Shown one piece after another: positions 19,840-28,432 of a stretch of 64,000 nucleotides of DNA. Within the stretch, counting starts at the first letter, position 1; every line of letters starts with the position of its first letter. Both the position numbers and the translations under genes were made by a program. A model generated the notes under the pieces. That model did not search any database and was not told the DNA's origin. It worked only from the letters and a program-made list of their open reading frames with translations. The DNA comes from Rhodopirellula sp. (GTDB lineage Bacteria; Planctomycetota; Planctomycetia; Pirellulales; Pirellulaceae), in contig NZVD01000087.1 of NCBI GenBank assembly GCA_002701385.1, forward strand, positions 1 through 64,000, in the 5' to 3' direction.

Positions 19840-20037
19840 ACAAGTGGTGCTATAGTCGACAGAAACGTAAAAAGTTCGATGTGATTAGTCGGATTATTGG
19901 CTTCCAGAGAAATGCGTAGTCAGCGCGCACGTAAGACGCCGGAAGTTACGCGAAAATAACGCAAAACAGAGGTTGGCGGCAATACAGATTTGAGCCGCAA
20001 TCAGGAGGAAGTCTGCAAAAAAATGGAGGAGTTGTTT

Positions 20038-20065
20038 AAAAAACGACCGAGTTTAGAAAGGGTCG
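20038..20065 (-). terminator. Terminator overlapping the end of dnaB
   Basis: On the minus strand CGACC (20065-20061 region) pairs with GGTCG (20048-20044) across a 12-base loop that contains the dnaB stop codon, followed by six T. The stem is only 5 bp, so it is a modest terminator. Confidence 0.5.
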
Positions 20066-21504
20066 CCTCCAGCAACACCGGATTCTGCACCAGAATTAAA
20101 ATCATCGAAGGCCTGCAGTCGTTCGGGGGCCTTATCCACGAAGCGTGTAAAGTCTTTTTGCCATAGGACTTCAATTTCCCCTACCGGACCATTTCTTTGT
20201 TTGGCGATGATGATTTCAGCCAGGCCAGCGAATTGCTCTGCATCTTCACCTCGACGATAATATTCTTCACGGTGGATAAACATGACCACATCGGCATCCT
20301 GTTCAATAGCACCCGATTCACGTAAATGGCTTAGCTTTGGACGATGGTCAGCCGATCCTTCAGCCTGCCGATTCAGCTGCGCCAAGCAAAGGACGGGCAC
20401 CTTGAGGTCACGTGCCAGCCCTTTGAGTCGTCGAGCGATACGAGCCACTTGTTCCTGACGCGGGTCACGGGCATTGTCTGGTTCAATCAGCTGCAGGTAG
20501 TCGATGACGATTAATCCGAGGTGCCCATTATGCGTGCGTTGGATTCGTCTGGCTGCGGAAGCAATTTCGCTCACAGTTCGTGTTGGGGAATCATCGACAT
20601 AGAGAGGGGCGTTGGCCAGTTCACCAGCTTTTTCGACTAACTTGGCACGATCTTCGTTGGAGATAGTACCATTTCGCATCTTATGCCCATTCACTCGGGC
20701 AGCACTACAGAGCAATCTGTCACAGAGTTCCAATTGAGACATTTCGAGGCTAATAAAGAGAACAGGAGCTTTTCCGAGGTGGACGACATTTTCGGCGATG
20801 TTCATTGCCAAAGCTGTTTTGCCCATCGATGGCCGTGCGGCAAGAATCAGCAGTTCGTTGGCATGAAAGCCTCCCATCATACGGTCAAGTTCGGTAAAGT
20901 GTGTTTCGACTCCATCCTCGGTTTGTTCGCCGCTCATACGAGCTTCCATCCGGTCCATCGCCTTATGGAGGATTTCGTCCAGCTTGGAAACACTTTGGCC
21001 TCCTCTGGCATCGGCGATGCTATAAACCTTTTGCTCGGCCTGACTTAACAACGCGCGGCAGTCCACGGCCTGTTCGTATGCTTCTCGGAGAATCTCCGTA
21101 CCAACGTTGATGAGCGAGCGATAGATTGCTTTTTCGCGAACGATTTCCCCGTAGTAGACGGCATGGGCTGCATTCGGAACGGCGGCACCCAATTCGGCCA
21201 GATATTTGGTGCCACCGATCAATTCATAAAGGCTTTGAGACTTTAGCTCAGCAACTAAGAGCATCGCGTCAATCTTTTTGGCATTGTCATGCATTTCAAG
21301 CATGACCTGATATAGTTTGCTGTTAGCTTCATCAAAGAAGTCATCCTTGCGGACAACTAGCAAGACTTCATCCATGATGTCTGGCTTAAGCAGGATACTC
21401 CCCAAAACACCTCGTTCTGCATCCAGATCATAAGGCGGCTGGCGTTGCAGAATATCTGAGGTTTGTTCAATGGCTGCGCTTCGTTTCTTGGGGGCAGTTG
21501 CCAT
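20053..21504 (-). CDS. dnaB: Replicative DNA helicase DnaB
   Basis: Hexameric 5'-3' helicase that unwinds DNA at the replication fork and recruits primase. The N-terminal domain begins at RQPPYDLDAERGVLGSILLKPD. The RecA-like C-terminal domain has Walker A ARPSMGKTALAMNI, the Walker B strand LGLIVIDYLQLIEP, and the DnaB-typical LSHLRESGAIEQDADVVMFIHR near the end. The frame is open to 21639, but the first 45 residues do not resemble DnaB, so Met at 21504 is chosen (483 aa, normal size). No intein is visible. It lies last after rpsF-ssb-rplI on the same strand, a common bacterial order, but a strong terminator at 21606 separates it from rplI, so it probably has its own promoter. Confidence 0.95.
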   Translation of the reverse strand: MATAPKKRSAAIEQTSDILQRQPPYDLDAERGVLGSILLKPDIMDEVLLVVRKDDFFDEANSKLYQVMLEMHDNAKKIDAMLLVAELKSQSLYELIGGTKYLAELGAAVPNAAHAVYYGEIVREKAIYRSLINVGTEILREAYEQAVDCRALLSQAEQKVYSIADARGGQSVSKLDEILHKAMDRMEARMSGEQTEDGVETHFTELDRMMGGFHANELLILAARPSMGKTALAMNIAENVVHLGKAPVLFISLEMSQLELCDRLLCSAARVNGHKMRNGTISNEDRAKLVEKAGELANAPLYVDDSPTRTVSEIASAARRIQRTHNGHLGLIVIDYLQLIEPDNARDPRQEQVARIARRLKGLARDLKVPVLCLAQLNRQAEGSADHRPKLSHLRESGAIEQDADVVMFIHREEYYRRGEDAEQFAGLAEIIIAKQRNGPVGEIEVLWQKDFTRFVDKAPERLQAFDDFNSGAESGVAGGDPF

Positions 21505-21605
21505 AACGTTTGAGGTCGTTGCGAGGAGTTGGGTAGTGATGAGATTGGATGCCCCATTGTACCTGATTAGGGAATGGGGAGAATACTTTGGAATCGTAGC
21601 TAAGT

Positions 21606-21657
21606 AAAAAAGCCCTGCCCGCAAAGTTGCTTGATTCAAGCAGGAGTGCGGGCAGGA
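21606..21657 (-). terminator. Terminator after rplI
   Basis: On the minus strand GCGGGCAGG-type arms (21648-21656 and 21614-21622, 9 bp) enclose a second perfect hairpin (TGCTTGA/TCAAGCA). The outer stem is followed by a run of six T (21606-21611). It closes the rpsF-ssb-rplI transcript 40 bases after rplI and before dnaB. Confidence 0.85.
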
Positions 21658-21696
21658 CTGGTGTTTGCAGGGTGGTCGAAGTCGACTACCTAGTGT

Positions 21697-22218
21697 TTAT
21701 TCGTCCCCAGCAGGTGGGACGACCCAAACTTTGAGTTCAGCAAGTTCGATATCCTGATGCAATCGAATCTGAACAGGGAATAAGCCGTGTTCTTTGATTT
21801 GGCCATCGAGTAGAACGTGTTCGTTGTTGACCTGAATGTCTTTACCACGTAGGCCTTCCACGATTTCGGCAACGCCAACACTACCGTAGAGTACGCCTTC
21901 TTCATTAGCCTTGGATTCGATCGTGACGCTTTCTTCGTTGATCTTATCAGCGATTTCACGCAATCCGGCCAGACGAGCTTCCTGCTGTGCTCGGATTTTG
22001 GCACGGTGCTTTTCGACCATGCGTTTATGGTGTTCGTTTGCAACCGTTGCCAGTCCCTGAGGGATGAGGTAGTTGTTTGCAAAACCAGGCTTCACTTCGA
22101 CGATGTCGCCTGAGTGCCCCAGGTTATCGACGGACTGGATTAGTAGCAGTTCAACGCCACCGTTGGGGCCCTTGGGGAGTCGCTTATAAGTTCGTTTCTT
22201 TTCCGAGCTTCTTGGCAT
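21697..22218 (-). CDS. rplI: 50S ribosomal protein bL9
   Basis: bL9 binds 23S rRNA near the L1 stalk base. The sequence has the L9 N-domain signature VELLLIQSVDNLGHSGDIVEVKPGFANNYLIPQGLA, the long linking helix rich in Lys/Arg/Glu (HHKRMVEKHRAKIRAQQEAR), and the C-terminal domain with GVLYGSVGVAEIVEGL. The protein is 173 aa, about 25 longer than usual. The excess is a basic extension of about 20 residues at the N-terminus (MPRSSEKKRTYKRLPKGPNG), which pushes the normal start region inside. It lies 42 bases after ssb. The usual rpsR between ssb and rplI is absent. A strong terminator follows. Confidence 0.95.
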   Translation of the reverse strand: MPRSSEKKRTYKRLPKGPNGGVELLLIQSVDNLGHSGDIVEVKPGFANNYLIPQGLATVANEHHKRMVEKHRAKIRAQQEARLAGLREIADKINEESVTIESKANEEGVLYGSVGVAEIVEGLRGKDIQVNNEHVLLDGQIKEHGLFPVQIRLHQDIELAELKVWVVPPAGDE

Positions 22219-22260
22219 GAGTTTATGTCACTTCAAAAAGGTAGTAATCGTTTGGTTTCG

Positions 22261-22803
22261 TTAAAATGGGATATCGTCATCTGCTGGCGGCATTCCCTGT
22301 TGTGCTGGGGGATCGTTGTAAAACCCACCAGGTCCATTGTCTTGTTGTGGAGGTGCTTGTTGGCTGGTGTTTCCACCATAATTGCTTCCACCACCGTATT
22401 GTGCTCCAGTTGTATTGTAAGAGCCTCCAGATCCTTGGGAACTGGAACCTCCGTTGCCGCCATTTCCACCACCACGAGGAAGCATCTGCATCCTTTCGCC
22501 GGTGACTCGCAGGCGACTGCGGCGTTGTCCGGTTTGTTTGTCGTCCCATTGGTCTAGGCGAAGTCGGCCTTCCACCATGACTCCGGAACCTTTTCCAAGG
22601 TATTGGTCGGCAACTTCGGCAGTACGTCCCCATAGGGTTACATCCACGAAAGTTGTTTCTTCCTGCCACTGACCATCCTGGCCTCGTCTGCGGTCATTCA
22701 CAGCCAGTGTAATTTCAGTGACTGCGGTTTGGTTACCTGTGTACTTTAATTCGACATCCCGCGTCAGGTTACCCATCAGGATTACTTTATTAAAGCTTGC
22801 CAT
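22261..22803 (-). CDS. ssb: Single-stranded DNA-binding protein
   Basis: SSB coats single-stranded DNA during replication, repair and recombination. The OB-fold runs from ASFNKVILMGNLTRDVELKYTG through TFVDVTLWGRTAEVADQYLGKGSGVMVEGRL. A Gly/Asn/Gln-rich linker (GGGNGGNGGSSSQGSGG) follows, and the acidic tip DDDIPF at the C-terminus recruits partner proteins. The frame is open upstream to 22854, but AAAGGAG lies about nine bases before ATG 22803 and the OB-fold starts there (180 aa). It sits between rpsF and rplI as in many bacteria. Confidence 0.95.
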   Translation of the reverse strand: MASFNKVILMGNLTRDVELKYTGNQTAVTEITLAVNDRRRGQDGQWQEETTFVDVTLWGRTAEVADQYLGKGSGVMVEGRLRLDQWDDKQTGQRRSRLRVTGERMQMLPRGGGNGGNGGSSSQGSGGSYNTTGAQYGGGSNYGGNTSQQAPPQQDNGPGGFYNDPPAQQGMPPADDDIPF

Positions 22804-22960
22804 TTGCCAACACTCCTTTGTTAAATTCCCAGCGTTTTGGTGACTCGATGCCAATCCGGCGCAGTTTATCAGAGCAAAACACCAAGGGCAAGCAAATCAA
22901 AGTGATTATCAGATTGCCGCCAGGGACAATTATCACGTTGATTGCTCAGGTCGTTACAGC

Positions 22961-23353
22961 TTATTCTGCTGCAACTTCTTCGGTTGCTTCTGATGACTCT
23001 TGTTCCGGCTCTTCTGCCGTGGATTCACCTTTCGCATGGGCGATCAGGTGATCGACCAGACGAGGATCAATTTTCAGAGTCAGGCTTCGCATGACGTTAT
23101 CGTTGAGCTGATTTGCTCGTTCGTATTCAGTCAGCTTGGTGCCTTCCAGACGCAGGTAAGTCAACCAATAGGTTCCTTTACGGTTCCCGTTGATTGGGTA
23201 AGCCAGTTTCTGCTCGCTCCACAATCTTGAGACAAGGATTTCTCCGCCAAGAGAGCTTGCCGCATTGTTAATTGACTCCTGAACCCCGTGCGGGTCACGA
23301 GCGTATCGATTGGAATCGAGTATGAACATGCATTCGTATACGTTTGCAGCCAA
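22961..23353 (-). CDS. rpsF: 30S ribosomal protein bS6
   Basis: bS6 binds 16S rRNA in the platform of the small subunit together with bS18. The protein shows the S6 ferredoxin-like fold: YECMFILDSNRYARD at the start, ILVSRLWSEQKLAYPINGNRKGTYWLTYLRLEG in the middle, and NDNVMRSLTLKIDPRLV. It has an acidic tail (EEPEQESSEATEEVAAE), as often in this family. It is 130 aa. It heads rpsF-ssb-rplI and lies 67 bases after pth on the same strand, so it may be part of a longer rplY-pth-rpsF transcript. Confidence 0.95.
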   Translation of the reverse strand: MAANVYECMFILDSNRYARDPHGVQESINNAASSLGGEILVSRLWSEQKLAYPINGNRKGTYWLTYLRLEGTKLTEYERANQLNDNVMRSLTLKIDPRLVDHLIAHAKGESTAEEPEQESSEATEEVAAE

Positions 23354-23420
23354 TGTAAAATCTCCTAGTACTACATCACACGAGTTCGGGTTTACGCCAG
23401 CCCGGACTTCAAATTTGTCA

Positions 23421-24008
23421 TTAGGTTTCGTGCGAGTTCGTATTTTGTTTTCGGTTGTATTGATTCATGCAGAATTCAATTCCCTGCTGAACCCAATCTG
23501 CCACGGCTCCGGACCCAGAATCGACGACTTGTTTTATGTCAGGCAGTTCCGCTTTGGTGAATTTGCTTAACACATAGTCTGCCGTATCCCACTGGGGAGG
23601 TGGCTGGCCGACGCCGATTCGCAATCTGGGGATTTCCTGTGTTCCCAGTTTGTTAATGATGTCTTTGAGGCCGTTTTGACCTCCGGAAGACCCTTGAGGT
23701 CGAAACCTCATCATGCCAACCGGAAGGCTAATGTCATCACAGATGACGAGTATGTCCCTAGGGGACAATTTGTAAAAATCGCTTGCCGGCCGAACACTTC
23801 GACCGCTCGCATTCATGTACGTCATAGGACAGAGTAACAGTCCCTTTTCCGTACCAAATTGTGTCTCAATCACTTCCCCTTCAAATCGAGCTTTTGGTTT
23901 GCTCGACCCGTGACGTCTGGCAAGTTCTGCCAGAATCTGCCAACCCACGTTGTGTCGGGTGTCCTGATATTTCTTTCCGGGATTTCCCAGTCCAACGATC
24001 AGTTTCAT
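23421..24008 (-). CDS. pth: Peptidyl-tRNA hydrolase
   Basis: Cleaves the ester bond of peptidyl-tRNAs dropped from ribosomes so that tRNA can be reused. All family landmarks are present: MKLIVGLGNPGKKYQDTRHNVGW with the catalytic His20, PMTYMNASG with the substrate-binding Asn, VICDDISLPVG with the Asp that positions the His, and SSGGQNGLKDII. It is 195 aa, the usual length. It follows rplY by 52 bases on the same strand, the ctc-pth order conserved in many bacteria. Confidence 0.97.
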   Translation of the reverse strand: MKLIVGLGNPGKKYQDTRHNVGWQILAELARRHGSSKPKARFEGEVIETQFGTEKGLLLCPMTYMNASGRSVRPASDFYKLSPRDILVICDDISLPVGMMRFRPQGSSGGQNGLKDIINKLGTQEIPRLRIGVGQPPPQWDTADYVLSKFTKAELPDIKQVVDSGSGAVADWVQQGIEFCMNQYNRKQNTNSHET

Positions 24009-24060
24009 GGCACTTGGGCAAGGTGATTAAATTGTAATATCTTAACGAGGTGTGAAACGA

Positions 24061-24666
24061 TTACTCGTCTCCACCACTTTCTTCTGTTTCGTTACTTCCA
24101 GCATCATCAGCTACAGTAGCTTCTTCAGCAGGAGTTTCAGGAGCGGCTACTGCGCCACAGGTAACTACCACTGTACTTGGGTCACTTAGGAGGCTTACTT
24201 TTTCAGGAAGTTCAATATCGCCCAAACTGATGCTGTCCCCGTCGTTAAGAGAGGAAATATCAGCGACAAGGCCGTTGGGTATGTTCATCGCTGGTACGAC
24301 AGCTGTCGTCGTACGAATGACCTGATTGATGGAAGCTCCGGCATCTCCGGTTAAAGAGATCGTCAAGTCGACTTCAATCATGGCATTAGCATCCATCCGA
24401 GTTAAATCGACGTGCAGAACGGTACTGCCAAGGGCATCCCACTGAAGTTCCTGAATCTGAGCACTTTCTGTGCTGGCCCCTTCAAGTTGAATGTAGGGTT
24501 GGTTGTTTCGAACCGCTGAGTTGACCTGAGATTCCGGGATCGACAGGTGAACAACGTCCTTACCCTGTCCATACAGAATCGCAGGTACCATGCCTGCCCG
24601 ACGTAAACGACGAGTATTGGCTGAACCGGTTAATTCACGTGCTTCTGCTTGAAACAATTCCGCCAT
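24061..24666 (-). CDS. rplY: 50S ribosomal protein bL25 (Ctc family)
   Basis: bL25 binds 5S rRNA. The N-terminal domain is recognisable (FQAEARELTGSANTRRLRRAGMVPAILYGQG), and the longer C-terminal beta domain of the TL5/Ctc subfamily follows (VLHVDLTRMDANAMIEVDLTISLTG, then IPNGLVADISSLNDGDSISLGDIELPEKVSLLSDPSTVVVTC written in parts). A low-complexity acidic tail (EEATVADDAGSNETEESGGDE region) completes 201 aa. GGAAGAATTCC just before ATG serves as the ribosome site. It is the first gene of rplY-pth-rpsF-ssb-rplI and has a 340-base upstream gap likely to hold its promoter. Confidence 0.93.
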   Translation of the reverse strand: MAELFQAEARELTGSANTRRLRRAGMVPAILYGQGKDVVHLSIPESQVNSAVRNNQPYIQLEGASTESAQIQELQWDALGSTVLHVDLTRMDANAMIEVDLTISLTGDAGASINQVIRTTTAVVPAMNIPNGLVADISSLNDGDSISLGDIELPEKVSLLSDPSTVVVTCGAVAAPETPAEEATVADDAGSNETEESGGDE

Positions 24667-25006
24667 GGAATTCTTCCTCTTTTTAACTGATGTTTATTTG
24701 GTGATTGATTGGTTTGGGATCTTAAACTTATCCATAATTCAATAACCTAACACCTGTTTTTAGGTGTGAGATTGAAATCTTAAGATCGCTGCTATTCCAA
24801 GGCTAAAACTCTGGAACAACCCCTCTATAGACTTTATATAGGGGTCAAACAGATTATTTTGCCATAAAGACTGTGGATTACAAGGCCTAATGCAATGTTA
24901 GCACCCCACAGAAACCAAGATTTTTATGAGCTTTTAGGCGGCAGGCAAATTGCTTGAATTCTCGAGTGAAAATCCAGGTGAGATTTCGGTATGCCGGAGG
25001 AAATAG
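24667..25006 (-). other. 340-base gap between groES paralogue and rplY
   Basis: No gene is seen. Two hairpin-forming stretches are visible: CACCT-GTTTTT-AGGTG near 24751-24766, and an imperfect CCCCTCTATA/TATATAGGGG pair near 24825-24850. Read on the minus strand the second could terminate the solitary groES, but it lacks a proper T run. The rest is AT-rich and presumably carries the rplY promoter; I cannot identify a convincing one. Confidence 0.4.
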
Positions 25007-25315
25007 TTAGTCGTTAGAGCGAAAAACCGCCACGATGTCATCGACGGGAACGACAAAAAGCTGATTGTCGTGCTCGAATTCTACCGGAATGGCGTCTTTG
25101 GGATGAAAAAGAACTTTATCGTATTGTTTGAGCGGCATTTCATCATCGTTTTCGACGACGGCGGAAATGGCGACAATCCGCCCTGTAATGGTAGGGATTT
25201 CAGCCGCATCGGGAAGAGCGATACCTCCACGGGTTTCACGTTTTGGCTCGTCCTTGCGAACTAAAATACGAGCTCCGATCGGTTCTACGGTTTCATACGT
25301 CTTTCGTTTTGCCAT
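25007..25315 (-). CDS. groES: Solitary GroES-like co-chaperonin (second copy)
   Basis: GroES forms the heptameric lid of the GroEL chamber. This 102-aa protein has the GroES outline: VEPIGARILVRKDEPKRETRGGIALPDAAE with the mobile-loop GGIAL, GRIVAISAV, QYDKVLFHP and the closing FVVPVDDIVAVF. It is clearly divergent from the copy at 62607, for example DDEMPLKQYDKVLFHPKDA where the canonical copy has a more usual loop. No groEL is adjacent. ATG 25315 is chosen; an in-frame TTG at 25324 lies closer to GGAG and could be used instead. It sits between prs and rplY, a position where GroES is not normally found. It may serve a specialised GroEL or act as a reserve copy. Confidence 0.8.
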   Translation of the reverse strand: MAKRKTYETVEPIGARILVRKDEPKRETRGGIALPDAAEIPTITGRIVAISAVVENDDEMPLKQYDKVLFHPKDAIPVEFEHDNQLFVVPVDDIVAVFRSND

Positions 25316-25479
25316 CGTGATCAAGCTACTCCGGTACTTCTAAGGTTTCGTGGATTTCCGAGGGACTAAAATTTAATAAAGAGGGTTGAGGGTTTTGGCG
25401 TAAGGGAAGATTTTAAGTTGACACTAATTGCATCGTAGGAAATCTTTGCTACCACCCATCTATTGTCGCCAAACGATCG

Positions 25480-26436
25480 TTAGGGTTCATAGCTCGCAAA
25501 GATATCACTAATGGACTGGTCATGATGGACGCGTTTGATGGCCTCTGCCAGTAAAGGAGCGACCGTCAATTGCTTGATTTTACTAACCTTACTTGCTTCC
25601 CCCAACGGGATGGTGTCTGTCACTACCACACTTGTGATTGGTGAGTCTTCGAGGCGTTCTAATGCTGGTCCGCAGAAGACACCGTGAGTGGCAGCCACAT
25701 GGATCTCACTTGCTCCGGCAGCCTTTACGAGCTCGGCCGCTCCGCAAATACTTCCCGCCGTACTGATCATATCGTCGAACATGAGTGCGACTCGGCCTTC
25801 GATGGGACCTCCGATTAAGTTTTCCTGTGTCGTTTCCAATGCGCTGGCGCGTCGTTTGTCGACAATCGCCAGCTTGCCACCTAGTCGACGCACGTGGCCA
25901 ATCGCTCGCTTGATACTTCCTTCATCCGGGCTGACTACGGCAAGATTGTCTTCCTGAATTCCCTGGTCGATAAAGTACTTGTTCAGGACAGGAGCTGCAT
26001 AGAGGTGATCGACCGGCACATCAAAGAACCCCTGAATCTGTGCTGCATGTAGATCCATCGCCAGAACACGATCCGCGCCGGCTCGGGTAATCAGGTTGGC
26101 ACATAGCTTGGCTGCAATGGCAACTCGCCCTTCGTCTTTCCGATCCGAACGAGCATAGCCAAAATAAGGAATGACTGCAGTGATTCGTGAGGCACTGGCC
26201 CGTTTGCAGCTGTCGATCATGATCAATAGCTCCATCAGATTGTCGTTTACTGAAGGACTGGTGGGTTGAATAAGAAAGACATCCCTGCCACGCACATCTT
26301 CTTCGATTTTGCAGTGGCGTTCTCCGTCGGGAAACGTACTTAGTGTGATCTGCCCCAGAGGCAGGTGTAGAAATCCACAAATATCCTCGGCCAATTGAGG
26401 ATTGGCACCACCACTAAATATCTTCAATTCGCGCAT
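25480..26436 (-). CDS. prs: Ribose-phosphate pyrophosphokinase
   Basis: Makes phosphoribosyl pyrophosphate from ribose 5-phosphate and ATP for nucleotide, His and Trp synthesis. Family features are clear: LKIFSGGANPQLAEDICGFL at the start, FPDGERHCKIEEDVRGRDVFLIQP, YFGYARSDRKDEGR in the ATP site, DLHAAQIQGFFDVPVDHL (metal and PRPP loop), and the PRPP-binding LMFDDMISTAGSI. It is 318 aa, normal. The start codon directly follows the stop of the glmU-like gene, so translation is coupled. The glmU-prs order is widely conserved. Confidence 0.96.
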   Translation of the reverse strand: MRELKIFSGGANPQLAEDICGFLHLPLGQITLSTFPDGERHCKIEEDVRGRDVFLIQPTSPSVNDNLMELLIMIDSCKRASASRITAVIPYFGYARSDRKDEGRVAIAAKLCANLITRAGADRVLAMDLHAAQIQGFFDVPVDHLYAAPVLNKYFIDQGIQEDNLAVVSPDEGSIKRAIGHVRRLGGKLAIVDKRRASALETTQENLIGGPIEGRVALMFDDMISTAGSICGAAELVKAAGASEIHVAATHGVFCGPALERLEDSPITSVVVTDTIPLGEASKVSKIKQLTVAPLLAEAIKRVHHDQSISDIFASYEP

Positions 26437-27255
26437 TTAGTAACCTAGCTTTCTCATCTCGTCTTCCACCAGTTGCAGTTGCGTTTGCGTATTCACGCTA
26501 AGTGCCTCACAAGGTTGAAGTACGGCTTTTGCATCCACTGATTCCCCCCGAGTTAGTAAGATCGCTGGGCAATCGGTAAGGTAGTACTCGTTTTGAGTGT
26601 TGTTGGTCTGTAGTTGACTCAGAGACCATTGTAAGTGATCCGAATCAAAAACGTAGGTACTCATGTTGACTTCGTTGATCTGGCGTTGTGCTTCCGTGGC
26701 ATCCTTGTGTTCAACAATGCCGACGAATTGTCCTGCTTGGTCACGTACAATTCGTCCTAGTCCTTCAGGGGCATCACTCAGTAAGGATCCTAGAACGCAT
26801 GCAAGAGCTTGTTCCTGCTGATAGGCTAGTAAAGCCTTAATCGAGTTGGGCTGGATCAACGGTGAGTCTCCTGTGACGATGACGACGGGGCCTTGATGCT
26901 GAGCTAACTCTTCATGGCACATTTGCACGGCGTGACCGGTGCCCAAGCGTTGATGCTGAGTGACGAAGACAATATCTGGTTCACCTTCGAATTCAGCACG
27001 GACCAAATCTTCCCTAAACCCGACAACCAACACAAGTTTGGTCACCTGAGCATTTCGTAATGCCTCGACGACGTGCCGGACCATCGGTTTTCCACATACA
27101 GGAAACAGTACCTTGGGCAGCTCCGAATTCATTCTGGTTCCCTGACCTGCAGCCAATATGATTGCCAGTGTTTCTCCAGAGGAAACGGCGGTGGCGTTTT
27201 GATTTGCAGCGGTTTCGGGCATAGCTAAACGAGGTATTTCTCGTTGGCCTTCCAT
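26437..27255 (-). CDS. glmU: GlmU-like uridylyltransferase lacking the acetyltransferase half
   Basis: The N-terminal pyrophosphorylase domain of GlmU makes UDP-GlcNAc from GlcNAc-1-phosphate and UTP. The nucleotide loop AIILAAGQGTRMNSELPKVLFPVCGKPMV, RLGTGHAVQM, VVIVTGDSPLI and the NEYYLTDCPAIL region are all present. The protein stops at 272 aa, whereas full GlmU is about 450 aa with a C-terminal left-handed beta-helix acetyltransferase; no hexapeptide repeats occur here. The acetylation of glucosamine-1-phosphate must then be done by another protein, or this enzyme uses a different sugar. The first residues are unconserved, so Met12 (27222) could be the start. It abuts prs. Confidence 0.85.
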   Translation of the reverse strand: MEGQREIPRLAMPETAANQNATAVSSGETLAIILAAGQGTRMNSELPKVLFPVCGKPMVRHVVEALRNAQVTKLVLVVGFREDLVRAEFEGEPDIVFVTQHQRLGTGHAVQMCHEELAQHQGPVVIVTGDSPLIQPNSIKALLAYQQEQALACVLGSLLSDAPEGLGRIVRDQAGQFVGIVEHKDATEAQRQINEVNMSTYVFDSDHLQWSLSQLQTNNTQNEYYLTDCPAILLTRGESVDAKAVLQPCEALSVNTQTQLQLVEDEMRKLGY

Positions 27256-27408
27256 GATGGACGGATGGACGGAGATAGGAAAAGGTCAGGGGCTCAAGGC
27301 ATCCACGTGTAACAATATCATGCCACGAATAGAACATTCATTCTAGGGGCTATCAGTTTTGCCTCCCGTAAAAATTACGCTATCTCCTCAGACGTGAAAA
27401 TCTCTTCG

Positions 27409-27438
27409 TTGACACTGTGAATAGTCTAGGTCTAGAAT
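27409..27438 (+). promoter_or_regulatory. Sigma70-like promoter of the arg operon
   Basis: A perfect -35 TTGACA (27409-27414) and a good -10 TAGAAT (27433-27438) are 18 bases apart, about 120 bases before argB. Transcription would start near 27445, at the foot of a strong hairpin. Confidence 0.65.
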
Positions 27439-27447
27439 GGCCTGTTT

Positions 27448-27483
27448 CCCCTGTACCGAAGGCCTTCGATACAGGGGTTTATT
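27448..27483 (+). promoter_or_regulatory. Leader hairpin upstream of argB
   Basis: CCCCTGTACCGAAGG (27448-27462) pairs with CCTTCGATACAGGGG (27463-27477), a 15-bp inverted repeat with one mismatch, followed by TTTATT. It lies at the predicted transcription start of argB. It could stabilise the 5' end or, with its weak T run, attenuate transcription; no leader peptide is evident. Confidence 0.6.
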
Positions 27484-27559
27484 CCCTGTCAACCCATAGC
27501 CTGGTTGCTCAAAAAGAACACAAGACCCCCGACCGAGTCATTTGGGTCACATACAAACT

Positions 27560-28432
27560 ATGCAAGACGCGATTCAAAAAGCAGATACACTCATTGAAGC
27601 ATTGGGCTGGATACGCCAATTTCGTGGAAAGACCACGGTGATTAAACTTGGCGGCAGCATCATGAAGGATGAAGATGCGCTACGACATGTTTTGGTGGAT
27701 ATCGTTTTCATGGAAACCGTGGGCATGCGGCCCGTTTTGGTTCATGGTGGAGGTGCGGCTATCAGCGCTGCGATGGACCAAGCAGGGATTGCTCCTAATT
27801 TCATTCATGGGCGTCGCGTGACAGATCAAAAAACGCTGGAAATCGTTGAAAGCGTCCTGGCGGGTCAAGTGAACCAGCGTTTGGCCGAGTTAATCGAGGA
27901 GATTGGCGGCCGCGCGATGACACTCAACTTTGAAAGCACTCCCGTCCTGATCGGTGAAAAACTGGACCTACATGTCGATGGCGAGTCTGTGGATCTCGGA
28001 TATGTTGGTCGCGTTACTGAAGTGGAACGAGCAGTTATTGAGAATCTCTGTTATGCAGGTACGATCCCGGTAATTCCATCGATGTGCCTTGATAATCAGG
28101 GGCAGAAATACAATGTGAATGCGGATACAGCAGCCACCACCGTTGCTCAACTGCTAGGCGCGGACAAGCTGGTGTTTCTTAGTGATGTCAATGGTGTTCG
28201 GCGTGATAAGGAAGATGAATCAACGCTGATTAATTCACTTTCCGCAACGGAAGCACGTGAGCTAATTGCTTCGGGCGTGATCGATAGTGGCATGATTCCC
28301 AAAGTGGAAGCTTGCCTAGAAACGCTCGACCGCGGAGTTCAGAAAGTCCATATTATTGATGGTCGTATTCGGCATTCACTGTTACTAGAGATTTACACGA
28401 GTTCCGGGGTTGGAACGCAAATTACAAAATGA
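27560..28432 (+). CDS. argB: Acetylglutamate kinase
   Basis: Phosphorylates N-acetylglutamate, the second step of arginine synthesis. An amino-acid-kinase fold is evident: [10 protein letters not shown] (phosphate loop), [15 protein letters not shown], the substrate segment [17 protein letters not shown], then [29 protein letters not shown] and [27 protein letters not shown]. The N-terminal helix [17 protein letters not shown] resembles that of arginine-sensitive hexameric forms, so feedback inhibition is plausible. An open frame begins with TTG at 27542, but ATG 27560 is a better start (290 aa). It is first of argB-argD-argF, 100 bases before argD. Confidence 0.95.
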   Translation: MQDAIQKADTLIEALGWIRQFRGKTTVIKLGGSIMKDEDALRHVLVDIVFMETVGMRPVLVHGGGAAISAAMDQAGIAPNFIHGRRVTDQKTLEIVESVLAGQVNQRLAELIEEIGGRAMTLNFESTPVLIGEKLDLHVDGESVDLGYVGRVTEVERAVIENLCYAGTIPVIPSMCLDNQGQKYNVNADTAATTVAQLLGADKLVFLSDVNGVRRDKEDESTLINSLSATEARELIASGVIDSGMIPKVEACLETLDRGVQKVHIIDGRIRHSLLLEIYTSSGVGTQITK

